64,000 nucleotides of DNA, taken from Psychrobacter sp. 72-O-c. Its GTDB lineage: Bacteria > Pseudomonadota > Gammaproteobacteria > Pseudomonadales > Moraxellaceae. The notes under the pieces are model-generated. The model ran no database searches. It saw nothing but the letters and a program-made list of their open reading frames with translations, and was not told the origin of the DNA. The position numbers and the translations under genes are program-made. Positions 27,369 through 37,381 of this stretch are shown here, one piece after another (position 1 is the stretch's first letter; each line of letters opens with the position of its first letter). Where the stretch lies: NCBI RefSeq assembly GCF_904846605.1, contig NZ_CAJHBI010000001.1:110393-174392 (forward strand), given 5' to 3'.

Positions 27369-28805
27369 ATGATGAAAATAAAGCCACTTATTACCGCTAT
27401 GTCTGTTGCCGTCCTTAGCGCCGGTATCAGTGTTAGTGCGCTTGCTGCGCCTAATGATAGTACACGCACCCTACCGGTACGCACGGCTGATAAGCTACCT
27501 AGCATTGCCAAGTTAGCTAGCCTCAATGTGCAAGAAAACCGTAGCAGCTCAATCGATGGCAGTGTGCCAGTCGCTACGGTTAAGCCAAAGTCTGAATCTG
27601 CTACCAATACTAAGCTTACCGATCGTATGGGGCAGCTTATTGATGCTAAGCAAGCGAATCAATCAAAATCAACACCAGAAGCAGTCGCTGCTGACAACAT
27701 GAGCGCAGCAGAGCTGGCGCGTAAAGATGTACAATCTGATAGCACTGACGATATCAGTGAAGGTCAGGCCGTTGCCGCACCTAGCGATACTTCATCTATT
27801 GACTCGTCTGATCCATTGGCTTTTGAGCTGCCTGAGCATGAGCAGCGTCAAGACTTCAGTGATGATCCTACCATTAAGAATATCGAAGATATCGATGGTA
27901 AAAAACATACCACGCTGAACTTATCTAACTATGCCAAACAAGTTAACGGTGCCATATGGTCACCGAATATGAAAGTCAACTCGGCGATGACCATTAAGAT
28001 GCAAGCCTTGCTGGATTGGAACCACGCCTCTCCTGGTGCTATTGATGGCGGTTGGGGTATGAACAGTAAAAAAGCCTTAATCAATTTCCAAAACATGAGA
28101 GATTTACCAGCAACGGGTAAGATGGATCAAAAAACATGGGATGCACTGATTAAAAACATCCCTGCCAACAAGCCAGTCTTGGTAACTTACACGTTAACCG
28201 ACTCTGACATTAAGACTAATTTTGCTACCACGCCTTCAGGGTCAGAGGCCAAGTCAAAAATGAAAGGCTTGTATTACCAAGACATTAAAGAGATGCTCGG
28301 TGAACGCTTCCATATGGACGTGCGCTATCTTGATAAGTTGAATAAAAGCAAAACCTACCAAGCAGGCGAAACGATTACTGTACTAAATACCCGTTCGCCG
28401 CTTAAACAGCGTATCAACCGTGTGGTCGCTAATAAAGCAGACAAAACACTATATGCCTACAATGATGACAAGCTAGTCGCTACTTATCCAACTACCGTTG
28501 GTAGTGACGCCACCCCATCACCACGGGGTACCTATAAAATCATCAATAAGGTAAAAATGCCTTGGTATAAAGCGACTGTCGGTGAAGGCGATCAGAAAAA
28601 AATACACATGCTGCCACCCGGACCGAATAATCCAGTAGGCGTGGTATGGATGGGCCTGTCTAAGCCGTCCTATGGTCTGCACGGCTCACCTAAGCCTGAA
28701 GGCATTAGCCGTCAAGCGTCAGCAGGCTGCGTGCGCTTGACCAACTGGGATGTATTAGAAGTCTATGCCAATATCGAAAATGGCGCGACGGTTGAGCTAA
28801 AATAG
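27369..28805 (+). CDS. L,D-transpeptidase with peptidoglycan-binding domain
   Basis: Periplasmic enzyme that forms 3-3 cross-links in peptidoglycan or attaches proteins to it. A signal peptide (MKIKPLITAMSVAVLSAGISVSALA, cleaved near residue 27) is followed by about 150 polar residues of low complexity. A PG_binding_1 domain comes next (TIKMQALLDWNHASPGAIDG, then KKALINFQNMRDLPATGKMDQKTWDAL), and the YkuD catalytic domain lies at about residues 350-478. The active site GLHGSPKPEGISRQASAGCVRL includes Cys454. At 478 residues this is longer than ErfK-type enzymes because of the N-terminal spacer. The gene stands alone between its own promoter and terminator. Confidence 0.92.
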   Translation: MMKIKPLITAMSVAVLSAGISVSALAAPNDSTRTLPVRTADKLPSIAKLASLNVQENRSSSIDGSVPVATVKPKSESATNTKLTDRMGQLIDAKQANQSKSTPEAVAADNMSAAELARKDVQSDSTDDISEGQAVAAPSDTSSIDSSDPLAFELPEHEQRQDFSDDPTIKNIEDIDGKKHTTLNLSNYAKQVNGAIWSPNMKVNSAMTIKMQALLDWNHASPGAIDGGWGMNSKKALINFQNMRDLPATGKMDQKTWDALIKNIPANKPVLVTYTLTDSDIKTNFATTPSGSEAKSKMKGLYYQDIKEMLGERFHMDVRYLDKLNKSKTYQAGETITVLNTRSPLKQRINRVVANKADKTLYAYNDDKLVATYPTTVGSDATPSPRGTYKIINKVKMPWYKATVGEGDQKKIHMLPPGPNNPVGVVWMGLSKPSYGLHGSPKPEGISRQASAGCVRLTNWDVLEVYANIENGATVELK

Positions 28806-28844
28806 AGTTGTTTGATTGGTAGAAGTATCTAACGGACACCAACG

Positions 28845-28874
28845 AAAAAAGACCTTTAAATAAGGTCTTTTTTT
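28845..28874 (+). terminator. Terminator of the L,D-transpeptidase gene
   Basis: AAAAAAGACCTT pairs with AAGGTCTTTTTT around a short loop (TAAAT), with a perfect stem and T-tract. Confidence 0.85.
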
Positions 28875-28973
28875 ATGGCTGGTCTTTTACTGGCTAGTTT
28901 TTTATAAGCTATTTTTTATAAGCTATTTCTGTGAGCCATTGAGGTCATTACCGTTTATTTTAGATGATAGTTA

Positions 28974-29192
28974 TTAGTGTATTTCTTTATAACCTTCTTC
29001 ATTACCAGTAATGTTGCCAAGTCTTTTGGCAAAATACAAACTGATAGGTATACATATAATAAAGCCAAACGCGATAACTATTTGAATATGTAGTATCTGA
29101 TTAAACCCTGTCACTAGTGCTGTAATCATGAGTACCCCAATAACTACAGTCAGTGCTATGGTAAAGACTACGGAGAATAGTGGCCAGTTCAT
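28974..29192 (-). CDS. Small two-helix membrane protein, unknown function
   Basis: A 72-residue protein with two predicted membrane helices (LFSVVFTIALTVVIGVLMITALVTG and IVIAFGFIICIPISLYFAKRL) and a short polar C-terminus (GNEEGYKEIH). GAGG lies eight bases before the ATG, a good ribosome site, which supports translation. Similar small two-helix proteins occur in many proteobacteria and some carry unreliable names in databases; I assign no function. It is transcribed alone, opposite to its neighbours. Confidence 0.7.
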   Translation of the reverse strand: MNWPLFSVVFTIALTVVIGVLMITALVTGFNQILHIQIVIAFGFIICIPISLYFAKRLGNITGNEEGYKEIH

Positions 29193-29584
29193 GATTTAAT
29201 CCTCATATTTTTTATGGGTATAATACCTTTATACACTAAATCCATACTAATAGTAAGTATTTAGCCTAAACGCCCAAGATACTTATGTCACAGGACTTTT
29301 ATAAAAAACCATGATAATATTAGGGAGTTAGTTGATGACTTATAAAAATGTTTTATTTACATTAATTTTTTCCTCTCGTTTTCCCCGTTTTTTTCTCTTC
29401 TATCAAATTCCTATTTCTATTATCTTTGGGCGACTTGTCAAAACCGCTCACGACCTGCTTATTAACGTAACATCATCCGGTAGTAAAAAGCTCAGCCATC
29501 TTTTGTGATTTATTATTACAATTTTTTATAATTTATCATTACAATGGCTCCTCTCTTTTATTTTACTCATAAAGCCTTGTTATC
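29193..29584. other. Divergent intergenic region before the DUF389 gene
   Basis: A spacer of 392 bases with T-rich and pyrimidine-rich runs (29360-29420). No gene, RNA or strong hairpin is visible. Confidence 0.5.
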
Positions 29585-31330
29585 ATGACGTCATCTACGA
29601 ACGCCCCACCGCCAAAAAAAGAGCCAGACACTCAATCGTCAACTCATGCGTTAGATAATGATAAAACTGGCAACAGCCATACAAGCCATCCTGTAGCAAC
29701 TGATGAGCAGGTAGAAGTTAGCGAAGCTGATAAGAGTATAAAAAAGAATAAAGACGCCGGTGCACAGTATCCTGAAGTTGAAGTAGCCATGACTTCGCCC
29801 AGTCCCGACGTGGTCATCGCAACCTTGGAAACCCCTGACTCTCAGACTAAACTTTCTATGGAAGTACTCAAATCAGAGACACAAAACCAAGACGGTGCTC
29901 AAACAACCAATCAGGAAGCAGAAGCTGTTGCCGAACAAAACCCAACACCTGAGCCAACAGATAATACGTCTACTGACTCTATAAATATATCTAATAACTC
30001 TAAAAAGCCTGTTAACTCTGAAGACAGCAAGAGCGATAGCACTAATACCAACAACATGCCGCTTGAAGAAGATGTCAGCGAAAAAGAGCTTGATACACCG
30101 CCTCCCACTGCCGATGACAATCAGGACTCTGATGAAAACCAAAACTCTAATGGCAATCAAGAAGATGAGCTATCAGAAGCAGAATCCTTAGAAGAAGAAC
30201 AAGAAGAGGTTAAAGAAGAACAAGAAGAGGTTAAAGAAGAAAAAGAATCGAAACTTGAGTCATATAAACAGTTCGTCGCTGAGCAATTTAGCAAGCAAAA
30301 AATTGACTACCCTGAAATACGGGTCACTATTGAGGCCAACGCATTACCAAGTAAAATGTATTTTGTCATGAATGTGCTGTCAGCCATTATTGCCAGTTAC
30401 GGGCTGATTGCTAATTCAGCGGCGGTAGTTATTGGCGCGATGTTGGTCGCCATGATGCTAGGGCCTATTACTGGGGTAGCGCTGGCAATCATTGACTACC
30501 GAATGCCGTTACTACGCAAGTCGCTATTTACCGTAGCCGCTGGTGGGTTTTTGGTGATATTTGTGGGCTTTGTAGTGGGGTGGTTACATAAAGGTCAACC
30601 GCTGACCGCTGAAGTGTTATCGCGAACCCAGCCTACCTCTATGGACTTAATGATTGCGCTTGCCGGCGGCACGGCTGGTGCCTACGCCATGGTGTCGCCG
30701 CATTTATCTGTAGCGGTGGTCGGGGTGGCGGTAGCGACGGCTTTGGTGCCTCCACTAGCTTCAAGCGGCATCTTATTTGCCAATGGCGAGATGACACTTG
30801 GTTTTGGCGCAGCACTACTGGCATTAACTAATATTATTGCCATTCAATTTACCAACGCGATGGTGCTATGGTTCTTAGGATTTCGGCGCTTGGTCGATGA
30901 TGATTATAAATCCAACACCTATTTGACTTTTTTGCGGCGCAATGCGGTGACTTTATTACTATTGATCGGTTTGGGAACTTATTTGACCATTAATCTTAAT
31001 ACCAATGCTCGACAACAAAACTTTGAGAATAACGTCAAAGAAACTATCAACAGTTACTTCAAAAACCAGGGTAATGTTCTGACTAATACTCAGTTTGATA
31101 GGGCAGATGGCAATGAAGTTGTGCGGGCAGTTATTCGAGGCGAGACCACGCCGAGCTCATATGATGTGCGCCAAATTGAAGCTACCATTACTCAAAATAT
31201 GGTGGACAATTTCCCAGATTATTTGCCTATTAAGCTACAGCTGCGCTATCTACCCGTACAAGTGATTGAGTCCGACCCAATGATTCAAGATAAGCTTGAT
31301 CAAACCGATGCCGCGATTTTGACTAACTAA
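29585..31330 (+). CDS. DUF389 membrane protein with long acidic N-terminus
   Basis: The C-terminal half (about residues 235-470) is a DUF389 membrane domain: NALPSKMYFVMNVLSAIIASYGL, then NSAAVVIGAMLVAMMLGPITGVALAI and further helices with TALVPPLASSGILFANGE, all family hallmarks. About six membrane segments are present, then a soluble C-terminal part of about 110 residues. DUF389 proteins have no agreed biochemical role. The first 230 residues are extremely polar and acidic (S, T, N, D, E, Q), with no signal peptide, and contain two copies of the heptad EEQEEVK followed by EEK. This extension, which is presumably disordered and cytoplasmic, is not part of the usual family. It may be a coiled coil or charge spacer. 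Confidence 0.85.
   Translation: MTSSTNAPPPKKEPDTQSSTHALDNDKTGNSHTSHPVATDEQVEVSEADKSIKKNKDAGAQYPEVEVAMTSPSPDVVIATLETPDSQTKLSMEVLKSETQNQDGAQTTNQEAEAVAEQNPTPEPTDNTSTDSINISNNSKKPVNSEDSKSDSTNTNNMPLEEDVSEKELDTPPPTADDNQDSDENQNSNGNQEDELSEAESLEEEQEEVKEEQEEVKEEKESKLESYKQFVAEQFSKQKIDYPEIRVTIEANALPSKMYFVMNVLSAIIASYGLIANSAAVVIGAMLVAMMLGPITGVALAIIDYRMPLLRKSLFTVAAGGFLVIFVGFVVGWLHKGQPLTAEVLSRTQPTSMDLMIALAGGTAGAYAMVSPHLSVAVVGVAVATALVPPLASSGILFANGEMTLGFGAALLALTNIIAIQFTNAMVLWFLGFRRLVDDDYKSNTYLTFLRRNAVTLLLLIGLGTYLTINLNTNARQQNFENNVKETINSYFKNQGNVLTNTQFDRADGNEVVRAVIRGETTPSSYDVRQIEATITQNMVDNFPDYLPIKLQLRYLPVQVIESDPMIQDKLDQTDAAILTN
30194..30235 (+). repeat. 21-bp coding tandem repeat
   Basis: Two identical 21-bp units encode EEQEEVK twice in the acidic N-terminus of the DUF389 protein, followed by a partial third unit. 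Confidence 0.9.
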
Positions 31331-31525
31331 GGTATGACACTAAATCTTGCGATAAACGTCCAAATAACATAACAATTGGACTGTCGTTTACTTAGTGCCT
31401 ATTTGTGAATGATTAAACACGCCTTAGACGATTGTGCTAAAATCGCTTGCAAAATTATTTAATCCGTTTTTATTATTGTTCTTATTTAATCCGTTACTCA
31501 TCCTATCCGTCAGTAAGGAGCCGCT

Positions 31526-34198
31526 GTGAGCCAGCCATTTCGCTCAGCCGATATTCGCCAAGCCTTTATCAATTTTTTTGTAAATAAGCAGCATACCCCC
31601 GTCTCCTCATCGAGCCTGATTCCACACAACGACCCAACATTGCTATTTACCAATGCCGGTATGAATCAGTTTAAAGAGACGTTTCTGGGCATGGAGCCAC
31701 GTGATTATACGCGAGCAGTGACCTCGCAAAAATGTGTGCGCGCTGGTGGTAAACATAATGATTTGGATAACGTCGGCTATACCGCGCGTCATCATACCTT
31801 CTTTGAGATGCTGGGTAACTTCTCCTTTGGCGACTACTTTAAGCAAGCAGGTATTGGCTATATTTGGGAGTTTTTGACCTCAAATGAATGGTTAGCGATT
31901 GATAAAGACCGCTTGTACGTCACCATTTATGAGACTGACGATGAAGCGTACGATATATGGCACAAGGATATCGGCTTGCCAGCGGAACGTATTATTCGCA
32001 TTGGTGATAACAAAGGCGCACCCTACGCCTCTGATAACTTTTGGACTATGGGTGACACTGGTCCTTGTGGTCCTTGTACCGAAGTGTTTTATGATCACGG
32101 TGCCGATATCGAAGGTGGCTTGCCTGGTACCCCTGAAGAAGATGGCGACCGCTTTATTGAGATTTGGAACTGCGTGTTTATGCAGTTTAATCGCCAAAAA
32201 GATGGCACCTTGCTACCGCTACCCGCCCCTAGTGTTGATACTGGTATGGGGCTTGAGCGTATTAGTGCCATTATGCAAGGCGTCCACGGTAACTATCAAA
32301 TCGACTTATTTACCCATTTGATGGATGCTGCCGCCGAGATTTTAGAGATTAGTAATGAACAGCAAGCGTCCCTAAAAGTGATTGCGGACCATATCCGTGC
32401 CGTATCATTTTTAATTGCCGATGGCGTCATGCCTAGTAACGAAGGTCGCGGCTATGTACTACGCCGGATTATCCGTCGCGCGGTTCGTCATGGTAATAAG
32501 CTTGGCGCAGAAAGTGAGTTTTTCTATAAAATGGTCGCGCCTCTAGTGGCTGAAATGAGCGAAGCTTATCCAGAGCTTAAAGACCAGCAAAGCGTCATTG
32601 AAAACGCGATTCAAAAAGAAGAAAGCCAATTTGCCAAAACATTGGCGCAAGGGTTACGTCTATTAGCCACTGAACTCGAAAATTTGCAAGACGGTAACGT
32701 ACTGTCTGGTGAAGCGGCATTTAAGTTATATGACACTTACGGTTTTCCACTAGATTTAACCGCTGATATTACTCGTGAGCGCGGTATTCGCATTGACGAA
32801 GCTGAATTTGATGAGCACATGCAAGCGCAGCGTGAACGCGCACGTGATGCTGGCAAATTTGATGTTGATTATAGTAGCGTCATCCAAGTAGATACCCCAA
32901 CGACCTTTATCGGTTATGAGCAATTAGTAGAAGATAATGTCAATATCGTTGCCCTATATCAAGATGGTCAAGCAGTCGATAGCTTAGATGAAGGTATGGA
33001 AGGGGTTATTGTCCTTGACCGCACGCCCTTCTATGCCGAAGGCGGTGGACAGGTCGGTGAGCTGGGTGAAATTCGCAGTGCATCTGGTGTCTTTGAAGTG
33101 CAAGATACCAAAAAATCGGGGCAAGCCATCATTCATTATGGCGTGGTCACTATGGGCGAGATTAGTGCCCAACAAACAGCCGATGCCCAAGTGCTCTCCA
33201 GTATCCGTGCTGCTAGTGCTAAAAACCACTCTGCAACCCATCTACTTCATGCGGCTCTACGTCAAGTATTAGGCGCGGAAGTTACCCAAAAAGGCTCATT
33301 GGTCTCCAGTGAAGTACTGCGTTTTGACTTCTCTTACGACCAGCCTGTTACCAATGCAGAAATCACCCAAATTGAGCGCTTGGTCAATGAGCAAATTCAA
33401 GCCAATGCCCCTGCTTGTATCGAAAACATGTCCATCGATGAGGCCATGAATAAAGGGGCGATAGCGCTATTTGGCGAAAAGTATGGCAGCGACGTTCGCG
33501 TATTGACTATGGGCACCGATAGTATCGTCGATGGTCAACGTCAGCCCTTCTCTATTGAGCTGTGCGGTGGTCTCCACGTGCAACGTACCGGTGATATCGG
33601 GCTATTAAAAATTACCAGCGAATCGGGTATTGCCGCAGGCGTACGCCGTGTTGAAGCCGTTACGGGTATGAATGCGGTCAAATACGTTCAACAAAGCGAA
33701 CAACAATTGAGCGAACTGGCCGGACAGCTCAAGGTTAAACGCCCTGAAGTGGCCCAGCGTGTCCGCACGATGGCAGACAAGCAGCGCGATCTAGAAAAAC
33801 AGCTTGAGCGTTTGCAACAAAAAATAGCCAGCGCTCAAGCTGCTAATTTACTTGATGACGTGCAGACCATTGCGGGAACGCCAGTACTTATCAGCATTTT
33901 ATCTGGTGTCGATAGTAAATCGATACGCACGCTAATGGACGATATTAAATCCAAACTTCCTGATAGTGTGATTGTACTCATTGGCGATAAAGACGAGCAG
34001 CTGGCATTAGCAGCCAGTGTTGCCAAATCTGTTACTGCTAAAGTTAAAGCGGGTGATATTATTCGTCATTTGGCAGATGAGCTTGGCGGCAAAGGTGGCG
34101 GTAAACCTGACTACGCCCAAGGCGGTGCACCAAAATCCGCAAATACGGCAGCAGTTATCAGCGCCCTACCTACTTGGCTTGAAGCTCAACTTAGCTAA
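31526..34198 (+). CDS. alaS: Alanyl-tRNA synthetase
   Basis: Class II aminoacyl-tRNA synthetase that charges tRNA-Ala and edits Ser and Gly. The catalytic domain begins [20 protein letters not shown] and has [17 protein letters not shown] and [12 protein letters not shown]. The editing domain carries the zinc-binding [16 protein letters not shown] and [15 protein letters not shown]. The C-Ala domain ends [20 protein letters not shown]. At 890 residues it is slightly longer than E. coli AlaRS (876). The start is GTG at 31526, with GGAG five bases upstream; no in-frame ATG lies near. It precedes lysC and csrA on the same strand, a well-known gammaproteobacterial order. Confidence 0.97.
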   Translation: MSQPFRSADIRQAFINFFVNKQHTPVSSSSLIPHNDPTLLFTNAGMNQFKETFLGMEPRDYTRAVTSQKCVRAGGKHNDLDNVGYTARHHTFFEMLGNFSFGDYFKQAGIGYIWEFLTSNEWLAIDKDRLYVTIYETDDEAYDIWHKDIGLPAERIIRIGDNKGAPYASDNFWTMGDTGPCGPCTEVFYDHGADIEGGLPGTPEEDGDRFIEIWNCVFMQFNRQKDGTLLPLPAPSVDTGMGLERISAIMQGVHGNYQIDLFTHLMDAAAEILEISNEQQASLKVIADHIRAVSFLIADGVMPSNEGRGYVLRRIIRRAVRHGNKLGAESEFFYKMVAPLVAEMSEAYPELKDQQSVIENAIQKEESQFAKTLAQGLRLLATELENLQDGNVLSGEAAFKLYDTYGFPLDLTADITRERGIRIDEAEFDEHMQAQRERARDAGKFDVDYSSVIQVDTPTTFIGYEQLVEDNVNIVALYQDGQAVDSLDEGMEGVIVLDRTPFYAEGGGQVGELGEIRSASGVFEVQDTKKSGQAIIHYGVVTMGEISAQQTADAQVLSSIRAASAKNHSATHLLHAALRQVLGAEVTQKGSLVSSEVLRFDFSYDQPVTNAEITQIERLVNEQIQANAPACIENMSIDEAMNKGAIALFGEKYGSDVRVLTMGTDSIVDGQRQPFSIELCGGLHVQRTGDIGLLKITSESGIAAGVRRVEAVTGMNAVKYVQQSEQQLSELAGQLKVKRPEVAQRVRTMADKQRDLEKQLERLQQKIASAQAANLLDDVQTIAGTPVLISILSGVDSKSIRTLMDDIKSKLPDSVIVLIGDKDEQLALAASVAKSVTAKVKAGDIIRHLADELGGKGGGKPDYAQGGAPKSANTAAVISALPTWLEAQLS

Positions 34199-34244
34199 CA
34201 ACCTTTTAACTGAGTATAGTGGTGGTGTATTGGGCACAAATCAC

Positions 34245-34275
34245 GCGATTGGTTATACCCTCTATAACCAATCGC
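34245..34275. other. Perfect 13-bp hairpin between alaS and lysC
   Basis: GCGATTGGTTATA (34245-34257) and TATAACCAATCGC (34263-34275) are exact inverse complements around a five-base loop. No T-run follows on either strand, so it is not a standard terminator. It may be an operator, a processing or stabilising hairpin at the alaS 3' end, or a Rho-related site. Confidence 0.6.
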
Positions 34276-34494
34276 CATGCATCTAACCCTTACTGTGACT
34301 TAAATTTTGGGCGCAGATATGGTATAAAGTACAGCGCTCAGTCAATAAAGCAGTCAATAAAGAGCGATTCAGTTTTTATAATCCGGCTTCATTGTTATTA
34401 GCCTTAATCTAGAGCGTTCTTGATAAACAGACTCATTATAGATTAACGCTAATAACTCACAGATAGTCATTGATGAATAATAGGTAATATTTTT

Positions 34495-35781
34495 ATGGCG
34501 TTAATAGTACAAAAATACGGCGGCACGTCAATGGGAAGTATCGACCGCATCAAAAACGTCGCGAAAAGGGTCAAGCGCTGGCATGATAACGGTCATCGGA
34601 TTGTGGTCGTAGTATCCGCTATGAGCGGAGAAACCAATCGTCTCATCGACTTAGCACGTCAAATTAGCAGCGAACCTGATCCCCGTGAATATGATCAAAT
34701 GGTCTCCACTGGTGAGCAAGTGTCTATTTCACTTCTTGCAATGGCGATTAAAGAGCTTGGTGTTGGTGCGCACTCCTTCACCGGTCGTCAAGTAGCGATT
34801 AAAACCGATGGTGCTCATAATAAAGCCCGTATCGAAAGCATTGATGATAAAAATATCCGTGAGCAGTTAGATGCTGGCAATGTGGTGATCGTTGCAGGTT
34901 TCCAAGGAATCGACGACCAGGGTAATGCCACCACCTTAGGCCGCGGCGGTTCTGATACTACTGGTGTGGCAATTGCAGCCGCATTAGGCGCAGATGAGTG
35001 CCAAATCTATACCGATGTTGACGGCGTCTATACCACCGACCCGCGTGTCACCTCAAAAGCCAAAAAGCTTGAAAAAATCACATTTGAAGAGATGTTAGAG
35101 ATGGCAAGCCTAGGCTCTAAAATTCTACAGATTCGCTCAGTAGAGTTTGCCGGCAAATACGGCGTGCCGTTACGTGTGTTATCTAGCTTTGACGAAAACA
35201 ACGATGGCAGCTATGACGATGACTTTAAGCAAAACGTCGGCACCTTAATTACGATAGACGAAGGAGACAACATGGAACAGGCAATCATCTCAGGTATCGC
35301 CTTTAACCGCGATGAGGCAAAAATTGTGGTACGCGGTGTGCCCGACCACCCGGGTATCGCCTCTGCTATCCTGAGCCCTATAGGGCGCGCGAATATCGAA
35401 ATTGACATGATTGTTCAAAATCTATCGACCAATGGCACCACTGACTTTAGCTTTACCGTCAATCGCACTGACCTGGACAAAACCATGAAAGTGCTTAATG
35501 AGGAAGTTAAGAACGAGATTGGTGCTAAGGAAGTGTTGGGCAATAATGATGTGGTCAAAGTCTCCTTGGTGGGCGTTGGCATGCGCTCACACGCTGGCGT
35601 TGCTAGCCTCATGTTCCAAACATTGGCTGAAAACAATATCAATATTCAAATGATATCAACCAGTGAAATTAAAGTCTCTGTACTTATCCAAGAGCAATAT
35701 TTGGAAAAAGCGGTCAAATCGCTACATACCGCTTTTGGTCTTGACCGTGAAGATGGGGATAGTAAAATTGCTGGGCAATAA
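34495..35781 (+). CDS. lysC: Aspartate kinase, monofunctional
   Basis: Phosphorylates aspartate in the first step towards lysine, threonine, methionine and diaminopimelate. The N-terminal kinase domain has VQKYGGTSMGSIDRIKNVA, FQGIDDQGNATTLGRGGSDTTGVA and YTDVDGVYTTDPRVTSKAKKL. The C-terminal regulatory part holds two ACT domains (VRGVPDHPGIASAIL; KVSLVGVGMRSHAGVASLMFQ) that bind the feedback inhibitor. At 428 residues it has the length of the alpha-type monofunctional enzyme (class of Pseudomonas LysC); an internal start for a beta subunit is not required. It lies between alaS and csrA. No lysine riboswitch is seen upstream, so feedback is likely at the protein level. Confidence 0.96.
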   Translation: MALIVQKYGGTSMGSIDRIKNVAKRVKRWHDNGHRIVVVVSAMSGETNRLIDLARQISSEPDPREYDQMVSTGEQVSISLLAMAIKELGVGAHSFTGRQVAIKTDGAHNKARIESIDDKNIREQLDAGNVVIVAGFQGIDDQGNATTLGRGGSDTTGVAIAAALGADECQIYTDVDGVYTTDPRVTSKAKKLEKITFEEMLEMASLGSKILQIRSVEFAGKYGVPLRVLSSFDENNDGSYDDDFKQNVGTLITIDEGDNMEQAIISGIAFNRDEAKIVVRGVPDHPGIASAILSPIGRANIEIDMIVQNLSTNGTTDFSFTVNRTDLDKTMKVLNEEVKNEIGAKEVLGNNDVVKVSLVGVGMRSHAGVASLMFQTLAENNINIQMISTSEIKVSVLIQEQYLEKAVKSLHTAFGLDREDGDSKIAGQ

Positions 35782-35824
35782 TAGATAAAATAGCAATCAA
35801 CACTATTCAATCAGTTCTAATCTA

Positions 35825-35852
35825 ATAGGGTCCTCTACGACCCTATTTTTTT
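35825..35852 (+). terminator. Terminator of lysC
   Basis: TAGGGTC pairs with GACCCTA around a six-base loop, followed by seven T. The following spacer to csrA (35853-36149) shows no other gene. Confidence 0.85.
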
Positions 35853-36149
35853 CGGCTTCATAACTGCTACTTTCAGTATTTATACAGCAGTTTTATGAAA
35901 AGCCGTGACAGTATCTATTATGCCACCTATAATAGACTCTTCATTTGGGCTAAATGAATTTACCTATTATCACCACGACCCGCAGCCTTTTGGGCAATTT
36001 GCCTAGCTGTTTTGTTTTTTAACGGTAAAATTTTAAATAAGATTTTTTATTATAAACAGCATGATAGTTTTGTTGCGCGGTGATATCCTGCAATTGAGAT
36101 ATAACTTAATGAGCAATAATTTGTTAATGCGACATAAGGAGTGTGACGC

Positions 36150-36395
36150 ATGTTAATTTTGACACGTCGAGTGGGCGAAACGTTAATGGTTGGCGATGAG
36201 GTTAGTGTGACTGTCTTAGGCGTCAAGGGCAATCAAGTACGTATCGGTGTTAATGCACCAAAAGATATTGCCGTACACCGTGAAGAGATTTATCAGCGCA
36301 TTCAACATGAGCGTGCTGTACAGTCGCAAATGCAGCATCTTGAACAAGGCAGTTTTGCGCCTTCATTCGATGACGAAGACTACTTTAACCGTTAA
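36150..36395 (+). CDS. csrA: Carbon storage regulator CsrA
   Basis: RNA-binding protein that controls translation and mRNA stability by binding GGA motifs. The whole fold is in residues 1-60 ([20 protein letters not shown], then [20 protein letters not shown] and [11 protein letters not shown]), with the key Leu4, Arg6 and Arg44-region residues in place. At 81 residues it is about 20 longer than E. coli CsrA, with a polar and acidic C-terminal tail ([14 protein letters not shown]). AAGGAG lies eight bases before the ATG and could itself be an autoregulatory CsrA site. It is the third gene of the conserved alaS-lysC-csrA order but is separated from lysC by a terminator, so it likely has its own promoter. 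Confidence 0.96.
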   Translation: MLILTRRVGETLMVGDEVSVTVLGVKGNQVRIGVNAPKDIAVHREEIYQRIQHERAVQSQMQHLEQGSFAPSFDDEDYFNR

Positions 36396-36481
36396 GCTGT
36401 CACCCCTAACATTTAATCACTAAGCATAAATTAATCATCAAGTATTTTTTGCTTTTTAATCTGCTTTGAGGTCATTTATTT

Positions 36482-36856
36482 ATGAGTATCCGCCAATCAG
36501 ATGTATCGGCTCTACTTAATGGTTTGAATAAAAAAGCCATTGGATTTAATGATGTCATCAGCTTTATTGATGATTTCTATCGTTATGCGCCCGCACCTTT
36601 TACCAATGGTATGGTAATCAATGCCGCAGGCGAGAACGAAGGTAGCGCCAAAGTGTTCGGTTTTGCTAAGCATCATGGCCTAAGTCAACTGGACACGCTA
36701 AAGCTCTTCGGTGAGCATTATGCACAAGTGGAAGCGACGCCCAATGGTACGGATCATGCCAATATTCGTAATTTTTTACATTGGGGTTGGCAAGGGTTTT
36801 TGATGCAGAAAAATCCGTTGACTGTTCGTCCAAGCGTTGATACCACAGCGCTTTAA
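36482..36856 (+). CDS. HopJ-family protein
   Basis: A small soluble protein of 124 residues matching the HopJ family: FIDDFYRYAPAPFTNGMVIN, NEGSAKVFGFAKHHGLSQLDTLKLFGEHY and NIRNFLHWGWQGFLM are the conserved blocks. The family is named after a Pseudomonas syringae gene once listed as a type III effector, but it is widespread in free-living marine and soil bacteria without such systems. No secretion genes are present here, so an effector role is not supported. The function is unknown. It lies 86 bp after csrA and ends at a terminator. Confidence 0.85.
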   Translation: MSIRQSDVSALLNGLNKKAIGFNDVISFIDDFYRYAPAPFTNGMVINAAGENEGSAKVFGFAKHHGLSQLDTLKLFGEHYAQVEATPNGTDHANIRNFLHWGWQGFLMQKNPLTVRPSVDTTAL

Positions 36857-36884
36857 TATTGTTTTAAGTTTAATGATTTAGACT

Positions 36885-36923
36885 AAAAAAAGCCACGCTA
36901 TTAATGATAGCGTGGCTTTTTTA
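36885..36923. terminator. Bidirectional terminator between the HopJ-family gene and yeaC
   Basis: AAAAAAGCCACGCTAT pairs perfectly with ATAGCGTGGCTTTTTT around a five-base loop. It has A-rich and T-rich flanks and lies between convergent genes. Confidence 0.9.
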
Positions 36924-37028
36924 TTATTTATAAAGGGCATAACTGTTGTTAGATAAACACTGATATTCAACCGCTAATAAATAATCTTTAATAAACAACC
37001 ACTAATAAACAATCGCGACTAAATTGCT

Positions 37029-37340
37029 TTATTTATCACGAAATTTTACCGGTTGAATTGCACCTTTAGGATTGGGCATATTAGGATAATGATGCTCGTG
37101 CTCGACATCACACTCAGCGCCAACAATAGAGCCGTCGTTTTTAATGGGCTTATGCATGTAGCCGGTACGCTCAGCTGGCGCTAGGTGTTCATGTTCCCAT
37201 ACCATTACTGCTTGCATACAAGTTTCGCGTTGCTCAGTCGTCAATTTCTGACCATCAGGCCACTTTCCTAGCTCTATAGCCATACGGAATTTGTCGGCTA
37301 TTTCAGGTGTTAAGCTTGCTAATATCGTTTGTTTGTCCAT
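37029..37340 (-). CDS. yeaC: YeaC-like DUF1315 protein
   Basis: A conserved small cytoplasmic protein of 103 residues. LASLTPEIADKFRMAIELGKWPDGQKLT, TMCMQAVMVWEHE-type sequence (here ETCMQAVMVWEHEHLAP) and ERTGYMHKP match the DUF1315/YeaC family. The C-terminal part is rich in H, E and P. The function is unknown. It lies 41 bp downstream of nadK on the same strand, so the two are probably co-transcribed. Confidence 0.85.
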   Translation of the reverse strand: MDKQTILASLTPEIADKFRMAIELGKWPDGQKLTTEQRETCMQAVMVWEHEHLAPAERTGYMHKPIKNDGSIVGAECDVEHEHHYPNMPNPKGAIQPVKFRDK

Positions 37341-37381
37341 TTTTCTACTCTCCGCTACTATTTTTTATATTATATATGCGC

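Noticed and set aside
29873..30160. Minus-strand open frame opposite the DUF389 gene
   Set aside because: It is the antisense of a low-complexity acidic coding region, with no ribosome site or family features.
34276..34494. Lysine riboswitch before lysC
   Set aside because: The conserved core and multi-helix layout are not recognisable; only short repeats and AT-rich sequence are seen.
36482..36856. Type III secretion effector
   Set aside because: The family name HopJ suggests this, but no secretion system or chaperone gene is present and the family is widespread in non-pathogens.
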